Assembly (NCBI GenBank): GCA_041398605.1
Contig: JAWKUK010000003.1
Location: forward strand, 248,001-312,000
Source of the DNA: JAWKUK01 sp041398605
GTDB taxonomy: Bacteria > Planctomycetota > UBA1135 > GCA-002686595
DNA: 64,000 bases
Reading direction: 5' to 3'
The notes below the pieces were generated by a model. That model was not told the DNA's origin and did not search any database. It saw only the letters and a list, made by a program, of their open reading frames with translations. Made by a program: the position numbers and the translations under genes. Of this stretch, positions 9,423-17,695 are shown in pieces. The first letter of the stretch is position 1, and each line of letters opens with the position of its first letter.

Positions 9423-9499
9423 TGGTCGGGGTGAGAGGATTTGAACCTCCGACCTCTGCGTCCCGAACGCAGCGCTCTACCAAGCTGAGCCACACCCCG
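9423..9499 (-). tRNA. tRNA-Pro (anticodon CGG)
   Basis: A 77-nt cloverleaf on the minus strand. The acceptor stem CGGGGTG pairs with CACCCCG, the D-arm has GGCTCAGC...GGTAGAGC, the anticodon stem is CTGCG/CGCAG around the loop TTCGGGA, and the T-arm is GGAGGTTCAAATCCT-like. The anticodon CGG reads the proline codon CCG. The 3' CCA is encoded (9425-9423). C1 opposite G72 is usual for bacterial tRNA-Pro. It lies between the VWA gene's terminator-like hairpin and the rho leader. Confidence 0.97.
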
Positions 9500-9550
9500 A
9501 CAAGGCCGGAGAATGTAGGGGGTCGGCTATGGTTCGTCAACTAGCGATCG

Positions 9551-9570
9551 AGGGATCGGTGCGGATCCCT
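9551..9570 (-). terminator. Hairpin after the VWA/HEAT gene
   Basis: AGGGATC and GATCCCT form a perfect 7-bp stem with a 6-nt loop, 23 bp downstream of the VWA gene stop and upstream of tRNA-Pro. No T-run follows, so it may need Rho or act as an RNA 3' end. Confidence 0.4.
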
Positions 9571-9592
9571 GGTACGCCATGGGCCGGACGCG

Positions 9593-11110
9593 TCAGCCGC
9601 CGAGGTCGACGAAGACGCCGCCGTTCTCGCTGGCGAGGCGCTGCATGAAGATCTTGTCGAAGCGGCCGATGGCGATCGTGTGCAAGACGATCTTCCGCAG
9701 CGCGTTCCCCTCGCGCACTTCGCGCAGGATGTCCTCGGTATCGATCCATGTCCCCACCGTTGGCATGCCATCGGAGAGGAAGAAGATCGTGTCGATCTCC
9801 GCGGCGTACGCCTCGCGCGTGCCGGTGCCCGCTTCGAGGCGCAGCGCGTCCGCGAGCGCGGCGTAGGTGTTCGTCTTGCCGGCCTCGAGGTTGGCGGCGC
9901 CCGTTAGACCAGCGCTCGCCAAGTCGGACTTGGAGTTCCCGCCGAGCGGCGCGAGGCGCTTCACGAAGTCGATCGCGCTCGACTTGTTGAGGACGTTGGC
10001 CGGGACGAGGTCCTTCTTCCAGGACTTCGTCTCCGTCGCGAAGGCGATGATCTGGAACTCGACGTACGACTCGAGCGCTTCGATCGTGCGCGCGAGCTCC
10101 GTCTTGACGATGTCCATCCTGGACCACGACGGATATTGCGTGCCTGCGAAGCGCTCCTTGTCGACGACCTCGTCCTCCATCGAGCCCGAGACGTCGATGA
10201 CAAACACGATCCGGCGGCTCGGTGAATCCACGCCGTGGTACACCGTCGAGCCGGGCGCGCCCTGGTACTCGGCCTTCCTCGCGGCTTGTTTGGCCCTCAG
10301 CGTCGCGAGCTCCTCATCCGTGGGGATCTGGTAGCGCTCGCCGTAGCTCGCCCAGAACTGCTTCCAAAGCTCCAAGCGCGTGCCGAAGTTGCGCCCGGTC
10401 AAGCGATCGAGCGCGGCCGCGGCATCTGCCTTGAGCCGCCCTTCCTCGAGCTCGAGGCGCTCGAGCAACGGAGGGATCGACGACGTGTGCCGCACGAGCC
10501 CTAGCGCCGCGATCGCGCTCGCGCGCACTTGCCAAGCTTGATCCGTCAACGCAGCGACCGCGGGCGCCCGGACTTCGTCCGCCGCCAGCGCCGCGAGACC
10601 GTCCAGCGCAGCGCAGCGCACTGCGATCTCTTTGTCGGCGCACATCGGGACCAAACGCGCCACGACGCCCTCCTCGCGGCTCGCGACGAGCGCCTCGATG
10701 GCGCCGCGACGCACGGTCCACGCCTTGTCGAGCAGACACTTGTGCACGGGCTCCCCGAGCGGCGTGTAACCGCCCTCGCGCAGCACGCCGAGCAGCCCGA
10801 CGCGCTCGGGCTCCTTCTTCGCCTTCTCGAGCACCTCGACGAGCCGCACGATCGGCGGCCCCGTCTTGAACGTCGAGAGCACGCGCCGCGTCGCATCGAC
10901 GATCAAGGGGTCCGCGTCCCCGAGCAAAGGCACGAGCACGTCGACGACCCCAGGGTCCTCGACGCTGTCCAAGGCCAGGATCGCCTCGACTCGCGTCGCA
11001 CTGTCGGTGTACTTGCGGAAGTACTTCTTGAACTCTTGCAGCGTTTCGTCGTCGCCGCCGCTGAAGAGCGAGAGGCAACACGACACCGTGAGAAGGAGCT
11101 TGGTCAACAT
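9593..11110 (-). CDS. HEAT-repeat and von Willebrand factor A domain protein
   Basis: A 505-residue protein with a short N-terminal signal-like segment (LTKLLLTVSCCLSLF), HEAT-type helical repeats over about residues 35-235, and a VWA domain from about 298 whose metal-ion site motif DVSGS is intact at 306-310, with the second loop at FLSDGMPT. HEAT-VWA proteins of this kind are frequent in planctomycetes; they probably scaffold protein contacts at the cell envelope. The start is ATG at 11110. It appears to be transcribed alone: a hairpin follows the stop and the upstream gene has its own hairpin. Confidence 0.85.
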   Translation of the reverse strand: MLTKLLLTVSCCLSLFSGGDDETLQEFKKYFRKYTDSATRVEAILALDSVEDPGVVDVLVPLLGDADPLIVDATRRVLSTFKTGPPIVRLVEVLEKAKKEPERVGLLGVLREGGYTPLGEPVHKCLLDKAWTVRRGAIEALVASREEGVVARLVPMCADKEIAVRCAALDGLAALAADEVRAPAVAALTDQAWQVRASAIAALGLVRHTSSIPPLLERLELEEGRLKADAAAALDRLTGRNFGTRLELWKQFWASYGERYQIPTDEELATLRAKQAARKAEYQGAPGSTVYHGVDSPSRRIVFVIDVSGSMEDEVVDKERFAGTQYPSWSRMDIVKTELARTIEALESYVEFQIIAFATETKSWKKDLVPANVLNKSSAIDFVKRLAPLGGNSKSDLASAGLTGAANLEAGKTNTYAALADALRLEAGTGTREAYAAEIDTIFFLSDGMPTVGTWIDTEDILREVREGNALRKIVLHTIAIGRFDKIFMQRLASENGGVFVDLGG

Positions 11111-11200
11111 GGGCGCCCCTAGCGTAACCCGGAGAACGCAGGGGCAAAGCCCCTCTCGCTGCGGCCGCCGGCCTGCGCGGCGTGAGAGGGCGATTGGAGC

Positions 11201-11234
11201 GGCGGCGCCGACACGGGTCCGTGTCGGCGCCGCT
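11201..11234 (-). terminator. Strong hairpin after the 1076-residue gene
   Basis: A perfect 13-bp stem (GCGGCGCCGACAC / GTGTCGGCGCCGC) with a 6-nt loop lies 20 bp downstream of the stop at 11253. No T-run follows. Its position between two co-directional genes supports a terminator or an mRNA-stabilising end. Confidence 0.55.
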
Positions 11235-11252
11235 GCGCAGCTTCAAGGAGGG

Positions 11253-14200
11253 TCAGCGCGGCTCCACGCGCCGCAACGTCGAGGTCGCGCGGCTGTTGCC
11301 GACGGCCGTGACGTCCTCGGCCTCGACCGTAATGCGATAGCCCTCCCGCAGGATCAGGGTCACACGATTCCCCTCACGGGAGACGAGGTAGCCGTGGAAC
11401 ACGCCCCCCTTCGCCTTGACGCGCACCTCCTCGAGGCCAGTGGTGTCATTGACGACGTTCGCGGGCGAACGCGGGCCGGAGCCGTTGGGCGCGAGGCGCT
11501 CGATCCGGTCGAGGTTGCGGCTGTCGAGCGTCATGCGCCCGAGCTTTGTATCGAGCGCGATCCGCCCTTCGCCGACGCCGTGCAAGCGCCCCTCGAAGAC
11601 GTCGCCAGCGCCGAAGATGACGCGCACGTTGCCGGTGTTCGGCGTCGTCACGAAGCGCTCGCCATTGACGACCGCGTTCGGCACATCCGCCGCGGTCCAG
11701 CTGTCCGACTCGTCGACGCGACGCAGCACACTGCGCGGGGCGGTCGATTGCTCTTGGACGGCCACCGGCCCGACGACCTCGACGGGCGCGAGGTCCGCGG
11801 CGGGGACGTGACCCTCGTTCGCGCTGGAGTCGAGCCCGATGGCATGCGCACCGCCGACCATCGCTCCGCCCGGCGCGCCCGCCGGAGCCTCTGGGCCGTT
11901 CGCCACCGCCGGCTCGCTCGACCCGCCCGTCGGTCGCGGAGCGCGGCCGAGATCGGCAAAGAGGTCGTCGAGGGCGGCCGCGACATCGTCGAGGCTTCCG
12001 TCGAAGCCGGGGCCGCGCTCGACGCCAGCCTGCACGCCCCCCCCAGCGGGATCCGCAGCGGTCCCGACGGTCGGGAACGGCCTCGGGCGCAGCTCGACGC
12101 GATCGGTGGCGACGTCGAAGGAGGTGACCTCGGGCTCTGGGCCGACGGTCTCGGCCGGGATCGAGCCGTCGGCAGTGAGGCGTCGCTCGATCGTGCTGCT
12201 CGGGGTCGAATCCGACGCCGCGCTGCCCATGGGCGCGCCCTTCGGCGCTGCGATCGAAGCGCGCTCTTCAGCGAGCCGCTCGCTCGACTCAGCCACCGGC
12301 GACGGCTCCGCGAAGGGCTCGCGAGCGACCGCTCCGTCGAAGTCCAACTCGATTGCAGCCCGCTCGCGCGGCGCGTCGTCGTCCTGCGCGAGGCCCGTGA
12401 CCGGCCCGACGACCTCGGGGTCCGCGGGGGCGGCGCCATACGATGGCTCCCAAGCGACCCAGTCGAGATCGCGACCGTTCGGCGTGGTCTCGGGCAAGTC
12501 AGCGCCCGGCAGGTCAGCGCCCGGCAGGTCAGCGTCGGCCAGGTCAGCGTCGGCCAGGTCAGCGTCGGCCAGGTCAGCGTTGGGCAGGTCAGCGTTGGGC
12601 AGGTCCGCGTTGGGCAGGTCCGCGTTGGGCAGCGCAACCGCCGCCGTCGCCGCCGGCTCCCCGGACTCCCCGTACGCCTCCGAGACGTCGACCCCGAGGA
12701 GCTGAGCGAGCTCTGCCAGCGCCGGGTCCTCCGCGACCGCGACCGGAGCCGGGGCCAAGGCCGCATCGAAGGGGTCCACGACGGTCTCGGCCGGCGCCTC
12801 ACTGGGCGCCGCCTGCGCTACGGAGTCCTGCTCGGGCTCACTGTCCGTCGCCGTCAACGCGGGCGCCACGGTCGCCGCAGGCGGTGCGACGCGCGCGCCG
12901 GCGAAGAGATCGTCAAGGAGGGCGTTCGCAAGGGCGCTGTCGAGGCGCTCCGCGAGGGCGGCGCCGTCGGCCCCGTTCCGCGCAGGACCCTCGAGGGCCG
13001 GCGACAACGTCGGAGCAACGCGCGCTTCCGCCACGTCCGGCGCTTGCGAGACTTCGGCCGCCGCGACGGCCTCTGGAGCGCGGCCGAGCTCGGGTGCAGT
13101 CGCCCCCACAGCGGGGACCGCCGGCGTCAACGCCGCGGGCTCGAGCAGCCCCGCGAGCAGCGCGTCGAAGGAGGGATCGAGCGCGGCCCCCCCGCTGAGC
13201 TGCTGCGCAACGGGCTCAACCGCTTGCTCGTCGGACGGCTCCACCCACAGCTCAGCCGAGCGCTCCGACGCTGGCGCCGCCTGCGCCTCGGGCTGCGACG
13301 GGAGCGAAGGCGCCTCGGACCGCGCGGGCGTCGCTGCAACGGGCGGCTCCCATGCCACGTCGAAGTCCGGCTCGGACTCCGGCTCCTGCTGCCGCTGCGC
13401 TCGCGGCTCCGACGCACCGACCTCCGGTTCGTCGCGCGTGAGCTCGGACAGCGCGTGCGCGTCGACGGGCGCGAGACGGACGGGCTCGGCTGCGACGGGC
13501 TCCGCTGCGACAGGCTCGGCTGCAACGGGCTCGGCTGCAACGGGCTCCGCTGCGACGGGCTCCGCTGCGACGGGCTCCGCGACGACCGGTTCGGCCGCGA
13601 CGACGCTCGGCGTAGGAACGGTGGCCCCTCGCTGCGCCCCTGTCGTCGTCGCTGACGGCACGGGCGCGGCCGCGCTCGGACGCGCGCTCAACGCCGAGCC
13701 GGAGCCCGCCGATGTCCCACCCGGCAGGACCCCGGCGCGCAACGTCCCCTCACGCGACGAAGCGGGCCCTGGGTCGACCAAGTTCCCGGGGGGCACGACG
13801 AGGTCCGTCTCGCGCCCAGCAAGCAGAACGCTGGGGTCTGCTGCGAGCGGGTTCGCGCCGACCGGCGCGGGCAGCGTCTGGCTGGACTTGTAGAACGCAA
13901 ACGCCCCGACCGCGCCGAACGACAGGAGCAACGCGATCCCGGCCGGCGCGAGCGCCCGCGTGACGAGCGTCCCCGCCGTCTCCGGCTCGACGTAAGACGT
14001 CGAGGGCGACAGCTCGGCTGCGGAATGCTCGACCGCGGGGACGACGCCTCCCCCCTCGACCTGGACATCCCCCTGCAGGTCCAGCAACCAGCTCGGCTGA
14101 GGGCCTGCCTGGAGCACGTCATCGGACAGGGCCCGCACGTCCACGGGCCTGGCGGGCGCAGCGGCAGCCGGCGCGACCGGGGCCGCAGCGGGCCGTCCCA

Positions 14201-14483
14201 TACCGAGCGGCGGCTGCGCCCCCCCATGGGCGGGCGCGCTCGCAGTGGGGACTTGGCGCGGCGCGCCAGGGTCCGCCGCCGGAGCGGCCTGTCCGAGCGG
14301 CGCATTGGGCTCTGCCAAGTCCCAAGTCGGAGCCCGCTCGGGCGCCGCAGCGAGTCGGAGCTTCTGGAGATCAGGGCCTTGGGCGTGGTCGTGGGTCGAA
14401 TCGTGGGCCATCGGCTCGGGCGCTGCTCGTGCGCGGGCGGTCAATGCGTCGAAGGTCGGGGTCGAACGCCCTACGCGCTCCAT
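11253..14483 (-). CDS. Large repeat-rich single-pass membrane protein with C-terminal small beta domains
   Basis: A 1076-residue protein not matching a family I know. An acidic/Ala/Pro-rich cytoplasmic N-terminus is followed by one membrane helix at about residues 172-193 (ALAPAGIALLLSFG). Then comes a very long Ala/Pro/Glu/Asp-rich region containing two in-frame 15-bp tandem arrays (A-E-P-V-A and N-A-D-L-P repeats). The last about 140 residues hold two short beta-rich units, GDVFEGRLHGVGEGRIALDT and GGVFHGYLVSREGNRVTLI, resembling SH3/Sm-like folds, where each has the pattern of a small RNA- or peptide-binding barrel. ATG at 14483 is used; a second ATG lies at 14411. Function unknown; an envelope-spanning tether is plausible given the anchor and long extended linker. 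Confidence 0.75.
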   Translation of the reverse strand: MERVGRSTPTFDALTARARAAPEPMAHDSTHDHAQGPDLQKLRLAAAPERAPTWDLAEPNAPLGQAAPAADPGAPRQVPTASAPAHGGAQPPLGMGRPAAAPVAPAAAAPARPVDVRALSDDVLQAGPQPSWLLDLQGDVQVEGGGVVPAVEHSAAELSPSTSYVEPETAGTLVTRALAPAGIALLLSFGAVGAFAFYKSSQTLPAPVGANPLAADPSVLLAGRETDLVVPPGNLVDPGPASSREGTLRAGVLPGGTSAGSGSALSARPSAAAPVPSATTTGAQRGATVPTPSVVAAEPVVAEPVAAEPVAAEPVAAEPVAAEPVAAEPVAAEPVRLAPVDAHALSELTRDEPEVGASEPRAQRQQEPESEPDFDVAWEPPVAATPARSEAPSLPSQPEAQAAPASERSAELWVEPSDEQAVEPVAQQLSGGAALDPSFDALLAGLLEPAALTPAVPAVGATAPELGRAPEAVAAAEVSQAPDVAEARVAPTLSPALEGPARNGADGAALAERLDSALANALLDDLFAGARVAPPAATVAPALTATDSEPEQDSVAQAAPSEAPAETVVDPFDAALAPAPVAVAEDPALAELAQLLGVDVSEAYGESGEPAATAAVALPNADLPNADLPNADLPNADLADADLADADLADADLPGADLPGADLPETTPNGRDLDWVAWEPSYGAAPADPEVVGPVTGLAQDDDAPRERAAIELDFDGAVAREPFAEPSPVAESSERLAEERASIAAPKGAPMGSAASDSTPSSTIERRLTADGSIPAETVGPEPEVTSFDVATDRVELRPRPFPTVGTAADPAGGGVQAGVERGPGFDGSLDDVAAALDDLFADLGRAPRPTGGSSEPAVANGPEAPAGAPGGAMVGGAHAIGLDSSANEGHVPAADLAPVEVVGPVAVQEQSTAPRSVLRRVDESDSWTAADVPNAVVNGERFVTTPNTGNVRVIFGAGDVFEGRLHGVGEGRIALDTKLGRMTLDSRNLDRIERLAPNGSGPRSPANVVNDTTGLEEVRVKAKGGVFHGYLVSREGNRVTLILREGYRITVEAEDVTAVGNSRATSTLRRVEPR
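12496..12630 (-). repeat. 15-bp in-frame tandem array encoding N/D-A-D-L-P/A, 9 units
   Basis: Nine consecutive 15-bp units (consensus AGGTCAGCGTCGGCC on the plus strand, three sub-variants arranged in blocks) encode a pentapeptide of the A-D-L-x-x type. The block arrangement of identical variants suggests recent slippage or unequal exchange. Confidence 0.95.
13483..13587 (-). repeat. 15-bp in-frame tandem array encoding A-E-P-V-A, 7 units
   Basis: Seven 15-bp units (consensus GGCTCCGCTGCGACG on the plus strand) in the same 1076-residue gene encode A-E-P-V-A repeats, typical of a stiff Pro/Glu linker. Confidence 0.95.
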
Positions 14484-14563
14484 TCAGCGCGCAGGGGGAC
14501 ACCACCCGGCCTATCGGCGGGCCCCTTCGATCAACGCGAGCCGGAGCCCACTTTCTGTGCGAG

Positions 14564-14582
14564 GCGTCCCTGCGCGGGACGC
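14564..14582 (-). terminator. Hairpin after selB
   Basis: GCGTCCC and GGGACGC form a 7-bp stem with a 5-nt loop 28 bp downstream of the selB stop. There is no T-run, so this is a tentative terminator. Confidence 0.4.
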
Positions 14583-14609
14583 ATCGAGGGCGCGCGGCAC
14601 GCGCGACGC

Positions 14610-16526
14610 TCACTTGCGCTTCAGCACCCGTCGCCCCGCCTTGCGCTGGGTGACCCCCTGCGCGTCGAAGTACTCGAGCATCGGGATGAGGAACTTGCGC
14701 GTCGTATCGAGCGCGTCGCGCAGCTCGGGGATCTCGAGCCCCCCGTTCTTCTCGCAGTTGGCGATGACCGCGGCCTTGCCCGCCTCGATCGCGACGGCAG
14801 AGGCAAACAGCTCGCCGCCGACGTGCACGACCTCGCCCGTGTCGACCAAGAGCCGCAGGCAGCGGTCGATCTCCGCCCGCGGCGCGCGCAGCGCCTCGGC
14901 GAGCTCATCCGGAGACGGCGGCGCGAGGCGCGCCTCGACGAGCGCTTGCGTGAGCCCGTCCACGAGCTTCCGAGTGCCTTCATCGAGCGTGACTTCGCGC
15001 CCCGCGAGGCCCAGCTTGCCGCCGGCCTCGAGCACCAAGCGCCCTGCCGCGGCCTCGCGCTCGAGCAGCATCCCGACCAGGTTCGGGTCCATCGAGAGAC
15101 CGGCGCGCACGTCCCGCAGGTCCATACGCGCGCGCAGCGGGTTGGCGGCGAACCAGCCTTCGATGACGTCGCGCTGCTCTGCGATCGCGAGCTCGAGCGT
15201 GGCGGCATGGATCCAACGCGGCTGCGGCCCGAGCGGCGCGGCCTTCCCGGCGGCTTGGAGACCTTCCAACATCCGCTGCACTTCGACCCGCTCGCGTTTC
15301 ACCGCGCGCGCCAGGTCGTCGATCGAGAGCCAGCGCTCGGGGGCGCGGGCGAGGATCGACTCCAAGAGCGCCTCGGGGGAGCCGAGGCTCTGCGCCTGTC
15401 GCGACAGCTCGTCGAGCACAAACGTCTTGAAGCGCTTGAGGCGATAGCGGCTCTCCTCGAGGATCACGCCGCCCCCGAGCGTCTCGACGGGCGACGCGAG
15501 CCGCAGCACAAAGCGATCGCCCGGAGCGCACACGAGCGGCTCCTCCATGCGGAATTGCACGAGCCCCACCTGGCCCGGCGCGAGCTCGTCTGCGTCGAGC
15601 AAGATCACCTCGCCGAGCGCGTCGGAGGTGCCCGTGTGGACACGCACACGCATGCGGTTCGAGATGGGGCGCAGCGCGCTGTCGAGCGCCTCGACGCTCG
15701 CGCCGACCATCTTCTGCGCTTGGAAGAAGCCCGGCGTCGCGACGACGTCGCCGCGCTGGACGTCAGCGAGGTCAATGTCGGCGAGCGCGAGCGCGGAGGA
15801 GTGGCCTGCGCGGGCGGTGTCGGAGCCCTCGTGGTAGGCCTGGATCGAGCGCACCTTCCCCTTCTTCCCGGCGGGCAGGACCTCGAGCACGTCGCCGATG
15901 CGCGCGGTCCCGGACACGGGGATTCCGGTGACCACCGTGCCAAAGCCGCGCGCGCTGAAGACGCGCTGGATCGGCAAGCGGAAGATGCCCTCCGCGGTCC
16001 TCGGCTCCATGCCTGCGGCCAGCTCAACGATCAGGGCCTTGAGGGCCTCGATCCCCTCCCCTGACGTCGAGCTGACGTGCACGATCGGCGCGCCCTCGAG
16101 GAACGACCCGGCGACGGCTGTGCGCACGTCGTCCTCGGCGAGCATCCGCATCTCCTCGTCGACCATGTCGATCTTCGTCAAGACGACGAGCCCGCGCATG
16201 ACGCCAAGCACGCGCATGATGGAGAGGTGCTCGCGTGTTTGGGGCATCACGCCGTCGTCCGCGGCGACCACGAGCAGCACGAGGTCGATCCCGGTCGCGC
16301 CCGCGACCATGTTGCGCACGAAGCGCTCGTGCCCCGGTACGTCGACGATGCCCACGCAGCGGCCGTCCGGCAGGTCGAAGCGAGCGAAGCCGAGGTCGAT
16401 CGTCATCCCCCGCTCCTTCTCTTCGGCGAGTCGATCTGGGTCGATGCCCGTCAAGACGCGGACCAAGGTGGACTTCCCGTGGTCGATGTGACCTGCGGTG
16501 CCAATGACGATGGGTTGGATCTGCAA
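14610..16526 (-). CDS. selB: Selenocysteine-specific translation elongation factor SelB
   Basis: A 638-residue GTPase that would deliver Sec-tRNA to the ribosome at UGA codons with a SECIS element. The G1 motif is [12 protein letters not shown] near residue 8, the G2/switch region is [14 protein letters not shown]3 is DVPGHERF and G4 is LTKIDMVD. Barrel domains follow, then SelB-type winged helices over the C-terminal about 220 residues ([34 protein letters not shown]). The N-terminus is placed at TTG 16526, eight bases after GGAG and immediately before the conserved [10 protein letters not shown], not at the 79-codon-longer open frame. No selA, selC or selD was recognised nearby. It is transcribed divergently from the radical SAM gene. 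Confidence 0.93.
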   Translation of the reverse strand: MQIQPIVIGTAGHIDHGKSTLVRVLTGIDPDRLAEEKERGMTIDLGFARFDLPDGRCVGIVDVPGHERFVRNMVAGATGIDLVLLVVAADDGVMPQTREHLSIMRVLGVMRGLVVLTKIDMVDEEMRMLAEDDVRTAVAGSFLEGAPIVHVSSTSGEGIEALKALIVELAAGMEPRTAEGIFRLPIQRVFSARGFGTVVTGIPVSGTARIGDVLEVLPAGKKGKVRSIQAYHEGSDTARAGHSSALALADIDLADVQRGDVVATPGFFQAQKMVGASVEALDSALRPISNRMRVRVHTGTSDALGEVILLDADELAPGQVGLVQFRMEEPLVCAPGDRFVLRLASPVETLGGGVILEESRYRLKRFKTFVLDELSRQAQSLGSPEALLESILARAPERWLSIDDLARAVKRERVEVQRMLEGLQAAGKAAPLGPQPRWIHAATLELAIAEQRDVIEGWFAANPLRARMDLRDVRAGLSMDPNLVGMLLEREAAAGRLVLEAGGKLGLAGREVTLDEGTRKLVDGLTQALVEARLAPPSPDELAEALRAPRAEIDRCLRLLVDTGEVVHVGGELFASAVAIEAGKAAVIANCEKNGGLEIPELRDALDTTRKFLIPMLEYFDAQGVTQRKAGRRVLKRK

Positions 16527-16626
16527 GCTCGGGGCTCCGGACGCACGTCTGCGCGGACCAGCATCGTACCGCGTGCGGGCGCCAGAGTTCCCCCCGCGGG
16601 GGGGTGCGGCGGATACCCTCTCGGTG

Positions 16627-17589
16627 ATGACGACGGCGCTCCCATTCGTGACGCTCGGCCCGTGGCTTCGCGAGCGCTTCGGACGCCCCGTGCATCGGGT
16701 CGCCCTCGACGCAGGGTCGACCTGCCCGAACCGCGACGGCACGAAGGGCTTCGGCGGCTGCACCTACTGCGACATCGAGGGCTCCGGCACCGGCGCGCTG
16801 AAGACTGGCCTAGACCTCGAGGAGCAGCTCGCGCGTGGGCTCGCGCGGGTCGCGCGACGCGCCAAGCCCGGCGGGCCCGCGGTGGGCGCGCTCGCGTACC
16901 TCCAGAGTTACTCGAACACGTACGTCGAGGACGGCCGCTTCAGCGAGGTGCTCGACGTCCTCGAGCGCCAGCTAGACCGCGCGGACGACGGCCTCCCGCC
17001 GATCGTGGCGATCTCGGTCGCGACCCGACCGGATTGCTTGCCGGATTCAGCCCTGGGCGCGCTCTCCGCGCTCAGCCGTCGCGTCCCCGTCTGGGTCGAA
17101 CTCGGCCTCGAGTCCGCCAGCGACGAGGTCCTGCTCGCGATCAATCGACTCCACACCTTGGCGGAGTTCTTCGACGCCGTCCGGCGGGCAAAAGCGCGGG
17201 GGCTCACCACGATCGGCCATGCGATCCTCGGCCTCCCCGGCGACGGCAGAGAGGGCGCGCGACACACCGCTCAGGCGCTGGCGACCGCGGGCCTCGATGG
17301 CGTCAAGGTCCACCACCTCATGGTGCTGGCGCGCACGCAGCTCGCACACCAGTGGCGCCGCGGCGAGGTCGAGCCCCTCGACGCCCCGACCTACGTCACC
17401 TGGCTCGCCGACTTCGTCGAACGCTTGGCGCCCGACCAGGTGCTGCATCGCATCACCGGTGACGCCGCCGACGACGCGCTCCTCGCGCCCCGTTGGACGG
17501 TGCACAAGAACGAGGTCCGGCGCATGCTCGCCGAAGAGCTCACCCGGCGCGGCACCCGACAGGGCAGCCACGCCGCCGCAGCGCGTTAG
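16627..17589 (+). CDS. Radical SAM protein, TIGR01212/YhcC family
   Basis: A 320-residue radical SAM enzyme. The iron-sulfur motif is CPNRDGTKGFGGCTYC (Cys spacing C-x11-C-x2-C), the hallmark of the TIGR01212 family (E. coli YhcC), rather than the ordinary C-x3-C-x2-C. YSNTYVE, GLESASDEVLLAINRLHT and GHAILGLPGDGRE are further family landmarks. The reaction is not known with certainty for this family. The start is taken as ATG 16627 just before the conserved FVTLGPWLRERFG; a GTG one codon upstream is equally possible. It is one of the few plus-strand genes, divergent from selB and convergent with the glycosyltransferase-TPR gene. Confidence 0.88.
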   Translation: MTTALPFVTLGPWLRERFGRPVHRVALDAGSTCPNRDGTKGFGGCTYCDIEGSGTGALKTGLDLEEQLARGLARVARRAKPGGPAVGALAYLQSYSNTYVEDGRFSEVLDVLERQLDRADDGLPPIVAISVATRPDCLPDSALGALSALSRRVPVWVELGLESASDEVLLAINRLHTLAEFFDAVRRAKARGLTTIGHAILGLPGDGREGARHTAQALATAGLDGVKVHHLMVLARTQLAHQWRRGEVEPLDAPTYVTWLADFVERLAPDQVLHRITGDAADDALLAPRWTVHKNEVRRMLAEELTRRGTRQGSHAAAAR

Positions 17590-17609
17590 GAGCGCTGCGC
17601 CACGGGGTT

Positions 17610-17694
17610 GGGCCCTGCGTCGGGCCCTTCAATGGGGCCCTTCAATGCGGGCCCTTCAACGGGGGCCCTTCAAAGGGGGCCCTGCATGGGGCGC
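17610..17694. repeat. ~13-bp intergenic tandem repeat (GGGCCC core), 7 copies
   Basis: The core GGGCCC followed by TTCAA or a variant recurs at 17610, 17622, 17635, 17649, 17663, 17677 and (degenerate) 17689, spaced 12-14 bp. It fills the gap between two convergent genes. Each core is palindromic, so the transcript could fold in many ways; a bidirectional termination role is possible. Confidence 0.85.
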
Positions 17695-17695
17695 T

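Noticed and set aside
8780..9493. Long minus-strand open frame (237 codons) across tRNA-Pro and the rho leader
   Set aside because: It overlaps the tRNA, has no domain, and its composition is that of random high-GC sequence; the pentapeptide-like part reflects the tandem repeat.
9423..9499. tRNA-Pro as an integration site
   Set aside because: No integrase or direct-repeat pair of the tRNA 3' end was seen nearby.
12496..12630. CRISPR-like array
   Set aside because: Units are contiguous 15-bp without spacers and lie in frame in a gene; no cas genes are present.
10866..13655. 929-codon plus-strand open frame
   Set aside because: Shadow of the VWA and 1076-residue genes on the opposite strand; no conserved segment.
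16527..16763. Upstream 79-codon extension of selB
   Set aside because: It would start inside the divergent radical SAM gene; the conserved GTPase begins at the TTG with a proper Shine-Dalgarno.
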